Of a stretch of 14,356 nucleotides of DNA, positions 6,527 through 13,875 are shown one piece after another. Below the pieces are notes generated by a model. The model was not told the origin of the DNA. It searched no databases and saw only the letters and a list, made by a program, of their open reading frames with translations. The translations under genes and the position numbers were made by a program. Each line of letters begins with the position of its first letter. Positions within the stretch are counted from its first letter, which is position 1. This DNA comes from Actinomycetes bacterium (lineage in GTDB: Bacteria > Actinomycetota > Actinomycetes > Propionibacteriales > Propionibacteriaceae), in NCBI GenBank assembly GCA_023432725.1, contig JAEYUH010000080.1:1-14356 (forward strand), in the 5' to 3' direction.

Positions 6527-6600
6527 GACAAGTTCTGCCACCGGCAGGGGCTGGCCGCCAGATCTGTCGGCCAACCCGGCCATCTGGCAGAAGTTGGTCG
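6527..6600. repeat. Palindromic repeat element, copy A (possible terminator of the OTC gene)
   Basis: This imperfect inverted repeat fills most of the 124-bp gap between the OTC gene and the oxidoreductase gene. TTCTGCCA (6533-6540) pairs with TGGCAGAA (6585-6592), and TGGCCG (6552-6557) with CGGCCA (6568-6573), around a centre containing AGATCT. The right half, 6566-6596, matches 27 of 31 bases of a segment 4.3 kb away (10832-10862). Both copies begin within about 15 bases after the stop of a minus-strand gene. A hairpin terminator and a REP-like dispersed repeat are both plausible. No transposase is nearby. Confidence 0.6.
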
Positions 6601-6607
6601 GACGATG

Positions 6608-7603
6608 TCAGGTCAGGGTGGCGACCATGATCGCCTTGATCGAGTGCATCCGGTTCTCGGCCTGGTCGAAGACAATGGACGCCGGCGACTCGAAGACCTC
6701 ATCGGTGACCTCGAGTTCGGGAAGCCCGAAGCGCTGGAAGACCTGCTCCCCGACGGTGGTGTCCCGGTTGTGGTAGGCCGGCAGGCAGTGCATGAACCTG
6801 ACGTCGGAGACCCCGGTGCGCTCCAGCAGCGCGGTGTTGACCTGGTAGTCCTGCAACAGCAGGATGCGTTCGGTCCAGACGCTCTCCTGCTCCCCCATCG
6901 ACACCCAGATGTCGGTGTGGATGAACTGGCAGCCCTTCACTCCGTCGAGGTCTTCGGTCAGGGTGATCCGGGCCCCGGTCTGCTCGGCCAGGGACTGGGC
7001 CTTCTCCACGACCCAGGCCGGGGGCAGCAGCTTGCGGGGGGCCACCATGCGGATGTCCATCCCCAGCAGCGCGCCCCCGACCAGCAGCGAGCAGCCAACG
7101 TTGAACCGGGCGTCGCCGACATAGGCGAAGGTGATGTCGCGGTCCTCGCGTCCGCTCGCTTCGCGCATCGTGAACATGTCGCACAGGCTCTGGGTGGGGT
7201 GCCACTCGTCGGTCAGCCCGTTCCAGACCGGCACCGAGGAGTACCTCGCCATCTGCTCGACGGTGGCCTGCCGGGCGCCGCGGTACTCGATGCCCTGGTA
7301 GAGCCGCGACAGCACCCTGGCGGTGTCGGCGGGCGACTCCTTGTGGCCCAGCTGGGACGAGTTGCCGTCCATCTGGGTGACGTGGGCGCCCTGGTGGTGG
7401 GCGGCGACCTCGAAGGCCGACCTGGTCCGGGTGGAGGTCTTCTCGAAGATCAGCGCGATGTTCATGCCGCTCAGCCGCTGCACCTCGGCGCCGCGGCGAC
7501 GGGCGTCCTTCAGCTCCCCGGTGAGGTCGAGCAGCCGTCGCCACTGCGCGGGGGTGAAGTCGAGTTCCTTGAGGAAGTGGCGCCCGGTCAGGCTGGTGCT
7601 CAC
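6608..7603 (-). CDS. argF: Ornithine carbamoyltransferase
   Basis: A 331-residue cytosolic enzyme that converts ornithine and carbamoyl phosphate to citrulline, or the reverse in arginine fermentation. Motifs are complete: carbamoyl-phosphate loop STRTR (57-61), HPTQ (135-138), ornithine-binding DIWVSMGE (231-238) and catalytic HCLPA (272-276). The C-terminus [22 protein letters not shown] is typical of the long form shared by E. coli ArgF and catabolic ArcB, not the shorter form common in actinobacterial arginine clusters. Neither other arg genes nor arcA/arcC are in the window, so biosynthetic (argF) versus catabolic (arcB) use is open. GTG 7603 is chosen because AAAGGG (7610-7615) lies six bases upstream and the protein then starts at the conserved GRHFLK segment. 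Confidence 0.93.
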   Translation of the reverse strand: MSTSLTGRHFLKELDFTPAQWRRLLDLTGELKDARRRGAEVQRLSGMNIALIFEKTSTRTRSAFEVAAHHQGAHVTQMDGNSSQLGHKESPADTARVLSRLYQGIEYRGARQATVEQMARYSSVPVWNGLTDEWHPTQSLCDMFTMREASGREDRDITFAYVGDARFNVGCSLLVGGALLGMDIRMVAPRKLLPPAWVVEKAQSLAEQTGARITLTEDLDGVKGCQFIHTDIWVSMGEQESVWTERILLLQDYQVNTALLERTGVSDVRFMHCLPAYHNRDTTVGEQVFQRFGLPELEVTDEVFESPASIVFDQAENRMHSIKAIMVATLT

Positions 7604-7645
7604 GCTGAACCCTTTCGTCGAGAAAGACAGCCCAACTCTGTCACG

Positions 7646-7673
7646 GACGGTGCCGTCGGGGGACGGGGCCGTC
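7646..7673. promoter_or_regulatory. Paired GACGGNGCCGTC palindromes in the OTC upstream region
   Basis: Two 12-bp near-identical palindromes, GACGGTGCCGTC (7646-7657) and GACGGGGCCGTC (7662-7673), lie with centres 16 bp apart in the 138-bp divergent region between OTC and the holin-like gene. They can also fold together into one long hairpin with a GGGG loop. Placement about 45 bp before the OTC start suits an operator or a leader structure. They do not resemble the AT-rich ArgR box. Which gene they serve is unknown. Confidence 0.35.
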
Positions 7674-7729
7674 CGCACTCGCGCAGTCTCGCCCCCGCCG
7701 ACGATCTCGCCGCCCGTGGCAGGCCGTGA

Positions 7730-7735
7730 CAGCAT
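7730..7735 (+). promoter_or_regulatory. Candidate -10 element for the holin-like gene
   Basis: CAGCAT ends 6 nt before the ATG at 7742 and resembles TANNNT with C for the first T. The surrounding bases (CGTG before, GG.CCATGC after) are nearly the same as at the mprA start (8640-8660), suggesting a shared leaderless-start signature. Confidence 0.35.
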
Positions 7736-7741
7736 GGGGCC

Positions 7742-8122
7742 ATGCTGATCCGCTTCCTCGCCAGCGGTCTCGCCCTGGCCGTGGCTACCTGGCTGCTGGA
7801 CGGGATCACCGTCGCCAACGACCAGGCGGAGACCCAGGTCCTGACCCTGCTCGCGGTCGCGGCCATCTTCGGCGTGGTGAACAGCATCGTGAAACCACTG
7901 TTCCGGATCGTGACCGCCCCAGTGATCTTCCTCACCCTCGGGCTGTTCCTGCTGGTGATCAACGCCCTGCTGCTGATGCTGGTGTCCTGGCTGGCGGGCG
8001 AACTCGGCCTGGACTGGCACGTCGCCGACTGGGGGACCGCGTTCCTCGGCGCGCTGATCGTGTCGGTGGTCAGCTTCATCCTCAACGCCTTCCTCGGCAA
8101 GCGGGGAACTGATCACCGGTGA
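7742..8122 (+). CDS. Phage holin superfamily IV-like (DUF/Phage_holin_4_2) membrane protein
   Basis: A 126-residue protein that is mostly membrane. Hydrophobic helices lie at about 4-20, 34-50, 56-82 (possibly two segments) and 103-119, with the family-like segment [29 protein letters not shown] in the middle. This matches the small bacterial membrane family named after mycobacteriophage holins (PF04020); chromosomal members are common and have no proven lytic role. No phage genes surround it. ATG 7742 lacks a ribosome-binding site but has CAGCAT six bases upstream. Its TGA (8120-8122) overlaps the GTG of the phosphatase gene by four bases, so the two are translated from one message. Confidence 0.82.
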   Translation: MLIRFLASGLALAVATWLLDGITVANDQAETQVLTLLAVAAIFGVVNSIVKPLFRIVTAPVIFLTLGLFLLVINALLLMLVSWLAGELGLDWHVADWGTAFLGALIVSVVSFILNAFLGKRGTDHR

Positions 8123-8598
8123 GCTCTCCGCACGTCATCTTCGTCTGCTGGGGCAATATCTGCCGTTCGCCGATGGCCGAGGTGGTGGCCAGGCACTGGG
8201 CCGAGCGGGACGGCGTGGACGCCGTCTTCACCAGCGCGGGGGTGAGTTCGGAGGAGGCCGGCAACCCGATGGACGCCCGCGCGATCGCCGCGCTGCGCAG
8301 GGCGGGCTACCCGACGGGTCCCCACACCGCCCACCGCATCACCGCGAGCGAGATCCGCGATGCGGCGCTGGTGGTCGGGATGGAGGACCTGCACCTGGAC
8401 CGGATGCTCCGGTTGGTGCCGGACGCCTCCAACCTGCGGCTGCTGACCGACTTCGACCCGACCGCCGTCCCCGGCACCGGCGTGCCCGACCCGTGGTACG
8501 GCCCCGCGGCGGGCTTCGCCGACACCCTCGACGCCCTCGAGGCGGCCATGCCGGACCTGCTGGAGCACGTCCGCGGGTTCTCCGCCCCGGTCCCCTGA
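8119..8598 (+). CDS. Low-molecular-weight protein tyrosine phosphatase
   Basis: A 159-residue cytosolic phosphatase of the LMW-PTP family. The P-loop CWGNICRSP has catalytic C10, second cysteine C15 and R16; the general acid is D124 in the loop DPWYG (124-128). Length is standard. Actinobacterial relatives include the secreted PtpA of mycobacteria; no signal peptide is seen here, and LMW-PTPs can also act as arsenate reductases, so the substrate is not fixed. The GTG at 8119 overlaps the previous stop (GTGA), which sets the start and indicates translational coupling to the holin-like membrane protein. A 57-bp gap separates it from the mprA-like gene, which has its own candidate promoter. Confidence 0.92.
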   Translation: MSSPHVIFVCWGNICRSPMAEVVARHWAERDGVDAVFTSAGVSSEEAGNPMDARAIAALRRAGYPTGPHTAHRITASEIRDAALVVGMEDLHLDRMLRLVPDASNLRLLTDFDPTAVPGTGVPDPWYGPAAGFADTLDALEAAMPDLLEHVRGFSAPVP

Positions 8599-8643
8599 TC
8601 CGACACCGCCCGGGCTTGGGAGCGGCGGGGACACCAGCCGTGG

Positions 8644-8649
8644 CAGGCT
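8644..8649 (+). promoter_or_regulatory. Candidate -10 element for the mprAB operon
   Basis: CAGGCT ends 6 nt before the ATG at 8656. No Shine-Dalgarno is visible between hexamer and ATG. The context matches 16 of 21 bases of that at the holin-like gene start (7726-7746). A leaderless start is inferred; no -35 is convincing. Confidence 0.35.
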
Positions 8650-8655
8650 TGGACC

Positions 8656-9351
8656 ATGCACATCCTTGTTGTGGACGACGACCAGGCGGTCCGCGACTCC
8701 CTGGCCCGCTCGCTGCACTACTCCGGCTACGAGGTGACCACCGCCGTTGACGGCGTCGAGGCGCTGGCCAAGCTCTCCGCGATCCGCCCGGACGCGGTGA
8801 TCATGGATGTGATGATGCCGCGGCTGGACGGGCTGGAGACCACCCGCTCGCTGCGCTCGGGCGGCAACGACGTGCCGATCCTGGTGCTGACCGCCCGCGA
8901 CGCCGTCGGCGACCGGGTGGACGGCCTGGATGCCGGCGCCGACGACTACATGGCCAAGCCGTTCTCGTTCGAGGAGCTGCTGGCGCGGCTGCGCGCCCTC
9001 ACCCGGCGCTCGGCGCGTCCGTCCAGCTCCGAGGAGCCCGGCTCCGAGCTGCTGTCGTTCGCCGACCTGTCGCTCGACCTGCAGACCCGCGAGGTGCAGC
9101 GCGACGGCCGCCGGATCAGCCTCACCCGCACCGAGTTCGCCCTGTTGCAGACCTTCCTGGAGAACCCGCGCCGGGTGCTGGAGCGCAGCTGGCTGCTCAA
9201 CGAGGTCTGGGGCTTCGACTTCCCCACCACAGCGAACTCGCTCGAGGTGTACATCGGCTACCTGCGCCGAAAGACCGAGGGTGAGGGAGAATCCCGGCTC
9301 ATCCACACCGTGCGCGGCATCGGCTACGTGCTGCGCGAGACCCCGCCGTGA
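8656..9351 (+). CDS. mprA: OmpR-family response regulator, MprA-like
   Basis: A 231-residue response regulator. The receiver domain (1-115) has the acidic pocket D7/D8, phosphorylation site D51 in [13 protein letters not shown]79 and K101 in the KPF loop. The winged-helix DNA-binding domain (about 130-230) shows [17 protein letters not shown], the EVWGFDFPT turn and the C-terminal hairpin [18 protein letters not shown]. The ending and several internal stretches match mycobacterial MprA as I remember it. In mycobacteria MprA responds to envelope stress and persistence signals and controls sigE and pepD; whether that regulon holds here is inference. It is followed, with GTGA overlap, by its kinase. 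The start codon is supported by the beta-strand HILVVDDD immediately after the methionine. Confidence 0.93.
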   Translation: MHILVVDDDQAVRDSLARSLHYSGYEVTTAVDGVEALAKLSAIRPDAVIMDVMMPRLDGLETTRSLRSGGNDVPILVLTARDAVGDRVDGLDAGADDYMAKPFSFEELLARLRALTRRSARPSSSEEPGSELLSFADLSLDLQTREVQRDGRRISLTRTEFALLQTFLENPRRVLERSWLLNEVWGFDFPTTANSLEVYIGYLRRKTEGEGESRLIHTVRGIGYVLRETPP

Positions 9352-10811
9352 CCCGCTGGCTCCGCTCGCTCCTCTCTGTCACCAACCGGCCGCTGCACGA
9401 CCGGCTCGCCTTCCTTGTCTCGGCAGCTGTCGCCGGCGCGGTGGCGATCACCGGCATCGCCGCGTACGTCATCACTAATCTCGCCATCTACGACCAGCTC
9501 GACCAGGAGCTGATCGAGGTGGCCGCCGTGACCAGCGAGTGGATCGCGAGCGACATCGAGGGGATGGGCGGGCTCAACCAGGACGCGCTGCAGACCGCGA
9601 ACGTGACGCTGCTCGTCGTCCGGGCCGACCACCGCACCCAGCGGCCGCCGGGCAGCAACGCCGAGCTGCTGGTGATCACCGCCAAGGAGATCGCGGTGGC
9701 GCGCACCCAGACCGGGTCCTCGGCGCGCTCCGGGGTCGACACCGCCGGCGAGCCCTACCGGATCGTCGCGGTGCCGGTCTCCGACGGCGTCCACAACTAC
9801 GCGCTGGTGCTGGGCCGTCCCCTCGGGCCCACCAACCAGATCCTGCGGATCCTTGCCTTCTCGCTGCTCACCTTCGGCCTGGCCGCCGCGCTGGTCGCCG
9901 GCGCCACCGGCTGGGTGATCGCCCGCTCGGGCCTCGAGCCCATCCAGCGGCTCACCCAGGCGGTCTCGCGGGTGACCGAGACCGATGTCCTCGCCCCGTT
10001 GGAGCTGGGTGGAATGGACGAGCTCACCGATCTGTCGCGCGCCTTCAATGCGATGATGCGCAACCTCGCGAGCTCGAGGGAGCGGCAGCGCCGGCTGATC
10101 GCGGACGCCGGCCACGAGCTGCGCACCCCGCTGACCTCGCTGCGCACCAACGTGGAGCTGCTGGTGGCGGACGACCGGCAGGGCATGCTGCCGCCGGGCG
10201 CCCGCGGCGAGATTCTGCGCGATATCGCCGCCCAGCTGGGCGAGTTCACCACCCTGATCGGCGACCTGGTCCACCTCTCCCGGGAGGACTCCGTCGCCCC
10301 GGCCCCCGAACCCATCGACCTGCGCGAGGTGGTGGAGAACGCGGTGGCGCGGGCGAAGCGGCGCGGACCCGGCCTCACCTTCGACGTCCAGCTCGACCCG
10401 CTGTACCTGGTCGGCGAGCCGGAGACCCTGGAGCGGGCGGTCACCAACCTGCTCGACAACGCGGTCAAGTTCTCCCCGCCGGGTGGCACCATCCGCGTCC
10501 ACCTGGAGGGCGACCGGCTACGGATCTCGGACGAGGGCCCCGGCATCAACGAGGAAGACCTGCCGCACGTGTTCGACAGGTTCTACCGCGCCTCGACCGC
10601 GCGGACGACTCCCGGCTCGGGGCTCGGCCTGTCGATCGTCGCCCAGACCATCAAGGCCCACGGCGGCTGGGTGAAGGCCGGCCAGTCGGCCACCGGCGGC
10701 GCCGAGTTCACGATCCGGCTGCCCGGCACCAGCGAGCAGCCTGCCTCGCCGGCCGAGATCACCACCGGCGAGCTGCCCAGGGTGATCGACTCGCCACAGA
10801 CTGCCAAATAG
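9348..10811 (+). CDS. mprB: Sensor histidine kinase, MprB-like
   Basis: A 487-residue membrane kinase partnered with the preceding regulator; its GTG (9348) overlaps the regulator's TGA. Two transmembrane helices (about 21-43 and 167-190) flank a ~120-residue outer sensor domain. HAMP (about 191-243) leads to the dimerisation domain with H256 in [21 protein letters not shown]. The ATPase domain has the N-box [14 protein letters not shown] (367-380), G1 box SDEGPGI (394-400), F box FDRFYRA (409-415) and G2 box GSGLGLSIV (423-431). All catalytic residues are present. A polar tail of ~25 residues follows the domain. The last codons and the TAG stop lie in the left arm of palindrome B, so the mRNA end is part of a hairpin. 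Confidence 0.93.
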   Translation: MTRWLRSLLSVTNRPLHDRLAFLVSAAVAGAVAITGIAAYVITNLAIYDQLDQELIEVAAVTSEWIASDIEGMGGLNQDALQTANVTLLVVRADHRTQRPPGSNAELLVITAKEIAVARTQTGSSARSGVDTAGEPYRIVAVPVSDGVHNYALVLGRPLGPTNQILRILAFSLLTFGLAAALVAGATGWVIARSGLEPIQRLTQAVSRVTETDVLAPLELGGMDELTDLSRAFNAMMRNLASSRERQRRLIADAGHELRTPLTSLRTNVELLVADDRQGMLPPGARGEILRDIAAQLGEFTTLIGDLVHLSREDSVAPAPEPIDLREVVENAVARAKRRGPGLTFDVQLDPLYLVGEPETLERAVTNLLDNAVKFSPPGGTIRVHLEGDRLRISDEGPGINEEDLPHVFDRFYRASTARTTPGSGLGLSIVAQTIKAHGGWVKAGQSATGGAEFTIRLPGTSEQPASPAEITTGELPRVIDSPQTAK

Positions 10812-10862
10812 CCCGCTCAGCCGACGGATACGTCGGCCAGCCGGGCTATCCGGCAGAAGTTG
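10796..10862. repeat. Palindromic repeat element, copy B (possible bidirectional terminator)
   Basis: A strong hairpin lies between the convergent kinase and DUF3152 genes. CTGCC (10801-10805) pairs with GGCAG (10852-10856), ATAGCCCG (10808-10815) with CGGGCTAT (10842-10849), and GCCGAC (10820-10825) with GTCGGC (10832-10837) around a GGATAC loop. It includes the kinase stop codon and starts 9 bases beyond the DUF3152 stop. The right half matches copy A (6566-6596) at 27 of 31 bases. Neither side has a long T-run. Confidence 0.65.
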
Positions 10863-10871
10863 ACGGGCTGC

Positions 10872-11684
10872 TCAGCCGAACGGCCACGGGTTGGGGGTGC
10901 AGCCCTTGAGGTCGTCGCCCTGTGAGGCCATCACCGGTGCGGGCCTGCCGGCCTTCTTGCAGGAGACCTTGTCCTCGCCCAGGTATCGGCCGACGGCATG
11001 GTTGACCAGGTAGCGGCGGAACCCTGTGGTGTCTCCGCCGTAGGTGGCGGCAGGGGTCTGCCAGCCGTCGGCGGAGAGCACGAGCTTCGAGCCCCGCACG
11101 CACACCCAGGCGTCCGTGGCGCACTTGGCGTCCGCGCTCTGGGGCGCGCTCACGTAGACGGTGAAGTCGGCCTTCCCGGGGTCCTTCACCAGGGCGAACC
11201 GGACGGTGCCGCTGCCGGCCCAGCTGCGCGGGTCGTTGAGCACGTCGGCGATCTCGCCTGCCACCTCGTTGGCGTCCAGCTTCGCCGCCTTCTCGACTTT
11301 CACGATGAAGGTGTGCTGGCGGCCGGTGCCGCTGACCGACTTGCGCGCCAGCGTCGAGGTGGAGAACGTGCCGGCGTCCTTGGCCGGGCTCGCGGACGGC
11401 TTGGGCTTGGACGACGTCGTGGTGGTCGGCTTGGTGGTCGGCTTGGTGGTCGGCGAGGAACTCGGCGTCGGGGTCTGCGAGGCCGCCGTCCGGGTGGGCG
11501 TGGGCTTCGGCGGCGGCGGGGTCACACTGCCCGTGGGCACCCCTGCCCTGACCACCGGCTCGGCGAGCGCGTCGGCCCACAGGCCCAGCCCCACCAGCAC
11601 GGCGACCCCTGCGACCAGGGCGAAGACCAGCCGGGGGCCGAGCCACCGGGACGCGCCGGATCCGGCAGGGGGAAGCGGACTCAC
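10872..11684 (-). CDS. Membrane-anchored DUF3152 protein with degenerate zincin motif
   Basis: A 270-residue exported protein. One hydrophobic anchor (about 18-40) is followed by a Pro/Thr/Ser/Lys-rich linker (53-104) and a C-terminal DUF3152 domain (about 107-270). Recognisable family features are LNDPRSW (149-155), FRRYLVNH (222-229), GRPAPVM (246-252) and the C..PNPWP ending. Cysteines C188/C195 and C242/C262 probably form disulfides. DUF3152 members usually have a metalloprotease-like HEVGHxLG; here the site reads HAVGRYLG (229-236), losing the glutamate and second histidine, so it is probably not a zinc peptidase. GTG 11684 has TAGGGT six bases before it and no clear ribosome-binding site apart from overlapping AGGG. 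It is 47 bp downstream of lutC but likely has its own promoter. Function is unknown. Confidence 0.8.
   Translation of the reverse strand: MSPLPPAGSGASRWLGPRLVFALVAGVAVLVGLGLWADALAEPVVRAGVPTGSVTPPPPKPTPTRTAASQTPTPSSSPTTKPTTKPTTTTSSKPKPSASPAKDAGTFSTSTLARKSVSGTGRQHTFIVKVEKAAKLDANEVAGEIADVLNDPRSWAGSGTVRFALVKDPGKADFTVYVSAPQSADAKCATDAWVCVRGSKLVLSADGWQTPAATYGGDTTGFRRYLVNHAVGRYLGEDKVSCKKAGRPAPVMASQGDDLKGCTPNPWPFG
11421..11454. repeat. 12-bp tandem repeat encoding the Lys-Pro-Thr linker
   Basis: The unit GGTGGTCGGCTT is repeated 2.8 times without mismatch inside the DUF3152 gene. On the coding strand it encodes the repeated TTKP segment of the linker (about residues 79-90). Such a tract can change length in multiples of four residues without a frameshift. 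Confidence 0.75.
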
Positions 11685-11690
11685 CGTTTC

Positions 11691-11696
11691 ACCCTA
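11691..11696 (-). promoter_or_regulatory. Candidate -10 element for the DUF3152 gene
   Basis: TAGGGT on the minus strand fits TANNNT and ends 6 nt before the GTG at 11684, consistent with a leaderless transcript separate from the lut operon. The AGGG within it could instead serve as a weak ribosome-binding site. Confidence 0.4.
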
Positions 11697-11704
11697 ACCA
11701 GCAA

Positions 11705-11719
11705 CCCGGGCGCCCCGGG
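11705..11719 (-). terminator. Possible hairpin terminator after lutC
   Basis: CCCGGG at 11705-11710 and CCCGGG at 11714-11719 are separated by three bases and can pair into a 6-bp GC stem. It lies 12 bp beyond the lutC stop. There is no T-run after it, so termination at this point is only a guess. Confidence 0.3.
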
Positions 11720-11731
11720 GGACCGCCACGG

Positions 11732-12382
11732 CTAGTCGGCCAGGATGACCAGCAGGGTGCGGGGACCGTGCACGCCCTCAACCCGGTTCAGCTCGATGTC
11801 GGAGGTCGCCGAGCCGCCGCTGATCCAGGTCAACGGACGTCCGGCGGCGATCGACCCGGCGAGGCGTCCCACCGCCTCGGGGACATCGGAGACCACCTGG
11901 TCGGCCCTGACCACGCACAGGTGCAGGTCGGGAACCAGCGACAGCGCACGGCGGCCCTGGTCGGGGCCGTGGTCGAGCACGATCGTCCCGGTCTCGGCGA
12001 TGCTCACCACAGAGGCGGTCAGCACCCCGTCGGTGCCGTTGAGTTCCTGGTGGGACAGCGGGGGGTCGTCCTCGCGAACGGTCACCCCGGCCTTGGCGAC
12101 CGCCGCCCGCCAGCTCTTCTCGACCCCGGCCGGCACCACCATCGAGCCGACGCCCTTCTCCTTCAGCAGGGCGGTGATGGTTGCCGGCACCTCGGCGGCC
12201 GGCACCCGCCGGACGACAGCCTTGTAGTCGACCACCATCTCGACGAACCGCTCCAGGATGTCCGGCATCGGCGTCGGCCGGCCGTACTCCCACGGGATCG
12301 GGACGTCGAGCGCCGGGTCGGGCTGAACGACGTCGGACAGGGCCTCACGGATCCGGCCCAGGATCACCTCACGCGCGCTCAC
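11732..12382 (-). CDS. lutC: LutC, lactate utilization protein C (LUD domain)
   Basis: A 216-residue cytosolic protein of the LutC/YkgG (LUD domain) family, one of three subunits needed for iron-sulfur-dependent oxidation of L-lactate to pyruvate. The signature VLTASVVSIAETGTIVLDHG (about 144-163) followed by RALSLVPDLHLCVV is the family core, and the end ISGGSATSDIELNRVEGVHGP is diagnostic. The N-terminus REVILGRIREAL is also typical. GTG 12382 overlaps the lutB stop by four bases (GTGA), with GAGGAGGG about six bases upstream, which fixes the start and shows coupled translation. It is the last gene of the lut operon and is followed by a small GC hairpin. No key residue is missing. Confidence 0.93.
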   Translation of the reverse strand: MSAREVILGRIREALSDVVQPDPALDVPIPWEYGRPTPMPDILERFVEMVVDYKAVVRRVPAAEVPATITALLKEKGVGSMVVPAGVEKSWRAAVAKAGVTVREDDPPLSHQELNGTDGVLTASVVSIAETGTIVLDHGPDQGRRALSLVPDLHLCVVRADQVVSDVPEAVGRLAGSIAAGRPLTWISGGSATSDIELNRVEGVHGPRTLLVILAD

Positions 12383-13875
12383 TTCGAGCCCTCCTCGCCG
12401 CGGTTCTTCTTCCACCAGGCCCGGAACGTTTCCTTCTCCGGCATCTTCAGGTCGCGTGCCCTCGTCCACGGGGACGCGGGCCACGGCAGCGGTCCGAGGT
12501 GGGTGGTCTTCGACAGCACCCTGGCCGCCAGTTGTGACAGCGCTTCGACCGCCTCGAGGCGGCCGGACTTGCCGAAGGCCCACTTGGCCCCTGCCATCAC
12601 CATCGGCTCCAGGTGCGGCCGCGCCTCGTGACGCTTCTTCTCGGCGACCTTGTGGCGCATGTGCACCAGCAGGTCGGGCAGCGGGATCTGCACCGGGCAG
12701 ACGTCCGCGCAGGCACCGCACAGGCTGGAGGCGAAGGGCAGCGACTTGTCGACCTCGGACTCGATGCCACGCAGCATCGGGGTGAGGACGGCGCCGATCG
12801 GACCCGGGTAGACCGAGCCGTAGGCGTGGCCGCCGACCCGCTCGTAGACCGGGCAGATGTTCATGCACGCCGAGCACCGGATGCACCGCAGCGCGGAGCG
12901 TCCGATCGGGTCGGAGAGCACCCGGGTGCGGCCGTTGTCGATCAGCACCACGTGGACGGTCTGCGGGCCGTCGCCGGGGGTGACGCCGGTCCACATCGAG
13001 GTGTACGGGTTCATCCGCTCGCCGGTCGACGAGCGCGGCAGCAGCCGCATGAACACCTCGAGGTCGGCGAAGGTGGGCAGCACCTTCTCGATCCCGACCA
13101 CGCTGATCAGGGTCTCCGGCAGGGTGAGGCACATCCGTCCGTTGCCCTCGGACTCCACGACGCACAGCGTCCCGGTCTCGGCGATCGCGAAGTTGCCGCC
13201 GGAGATCCCGACCTTGGCGCGCAGGAACTTCTCCCGCAGGTGGGTGCGGGCGGCGGCGGCGAGCACCGGCGGGTCGTTCGACAGGTCGTCGGGTGCCGGG
13301 GTGCCGTACAGGTGCATCTCGCGCAGGAAGATCTCGCGCACCTCGGAGCGGTTGCGGTGGATCGCCGGCACGAGGATGTGCGAGGGACGGTCGTGGCCCA
13401 GCTGGACGATGAGTTCGGCGAGGTCGGTCTCCCAGGCGGCGATCCCCGCCTCCTCGAGGGCCTCGTTCATGTCGATCTCCTGGGTGGCCATCGACTTGAC
13501 CTTGACCACCTCGTCGACCCCGGTCGCCTTCACCAGGCCGACGATGATCCGGTTCGCCTCCTCGGCGTCGCGCGCCCAGTGGACGGTGGCGCCGTTCGCG
13601 GTGAGGTTCTTCTCCAGCTGGACGAGGTAGGCGTCCATGTGGCGCCCCATCCGGTCCTTGATGGCGGCGCCGGCGGCCCGCAGCTCCTCCCACTCGGGAA
13701 CCTCGGAGGCCCGCAGCACCCGCTTGTTGCGGATCGTGCGGGTGGCGTTGGCGAGGTTGCGCCGCAGCTGGGTGTTCTGCAGCTGGATCTTGGCGTTCTT
13801 GGGGAAGGACGGCATCCCGATGAAGGTGCCGGGAGGCGGCGCCGGGGTGCGGCGCTGGGCGTCGGTGGCGGTCAC
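12379..13875 (-). CDS. lutB: LutB, iron-sulfur lactate oxidation subunit
   Basis: A 498-residue iron-sulfur protein of the LutB/YkgF family. The N-terminal part carries a LUD domain (about 80-315) with SGGNFAIAETGTLCVVESEGNGR (225-247). The ferredoxin-like part has C331, C334, C337 and C341 in CIRCSACMNICP and C386, C389 and C393 in CGACADVCP, with GGHAYGSVYPGPIGAVLTP between them, all characteristic of the family. A C-terminal LutB-specific tail (about 410-498) ends in a Trp/Lys-rich stretch. GTG 13875 overlaps the lutA stop (GTGA) and has GAAGGAG seven bases upstream. With LutA and LutC it forms the cytosolic complex that oxidises L-lactate; electrons probably pass to a carrier not encoded in this window. 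Confidence 0.95.
   Translation of the reverse strand: MTATDAQRRTPAPPPGTFIGMPSFPKNAKIQLQNTQLRRNLANATRTIRNKRVLRASEVPEWEELRAAGAAIKDRMGRHMDAYLVQLEKNLTANGATVHWARDAEEANRIIVGLVKATGVDEVVKVKSMATQEIDMNEALEEAGIAAWETDLAELIVQLGHDRPSHILVPAIHRNRSEVREIFLREMHLYGTPAPDDLSNDPPVLAAAARTHLREKFLRAKVGISGGNFAIAETGTLCVVESEGNGRMCLTLPETLISVVGIEKVLPTFADLEVFMRLLPRSSTGERMNPYTSMWTGVTPGDGPQTVHVVLIDNGRTRVLSDPIGRSALRCIRCSACMNICPVYERVGGHAYGSVYPGPIGAVLTPMLRGIESEVDKSLPFASSLCGACADVCPVQIPLPDLLVHMRHKVAEKKRHEARPHLEPMVMAGAKWAFGKSGRLEAVEALSQLAARVLSKTTHLGPLPWPASPWTRARDLKMPEKETFRAWWKKNRGEEGSK

Noticed and set aside
7604..8116. N-terminal extension of the OTC reading frame through the holin-like gene
   Set aside because: The frame stays open by composition only. 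GTG 7603 has a good ribosome-binding site and gives the normal OTC N-terminus; the extension is antisense to a real membrane protein gene.
7742..8122. Prophage remnant suggested by the holin-like protein
   Set aside because: There is no other phage gene, attachment site or compositional break; this protein family is widespread on bacterial chromosomes.
9324..10502. Long minus-strand open frame (392 codons) opposite mprB
   Set aside because: The plus strand encodes a complete histidine kinase with all motifs; the antisense product has no recognisable feature.
11685..11731. Riboswitch or leader between the lut operon and the DUF3152 gene
   Set aside because: Only 47 bp with one small GC stem; too short and too simple for a known riboswitch.
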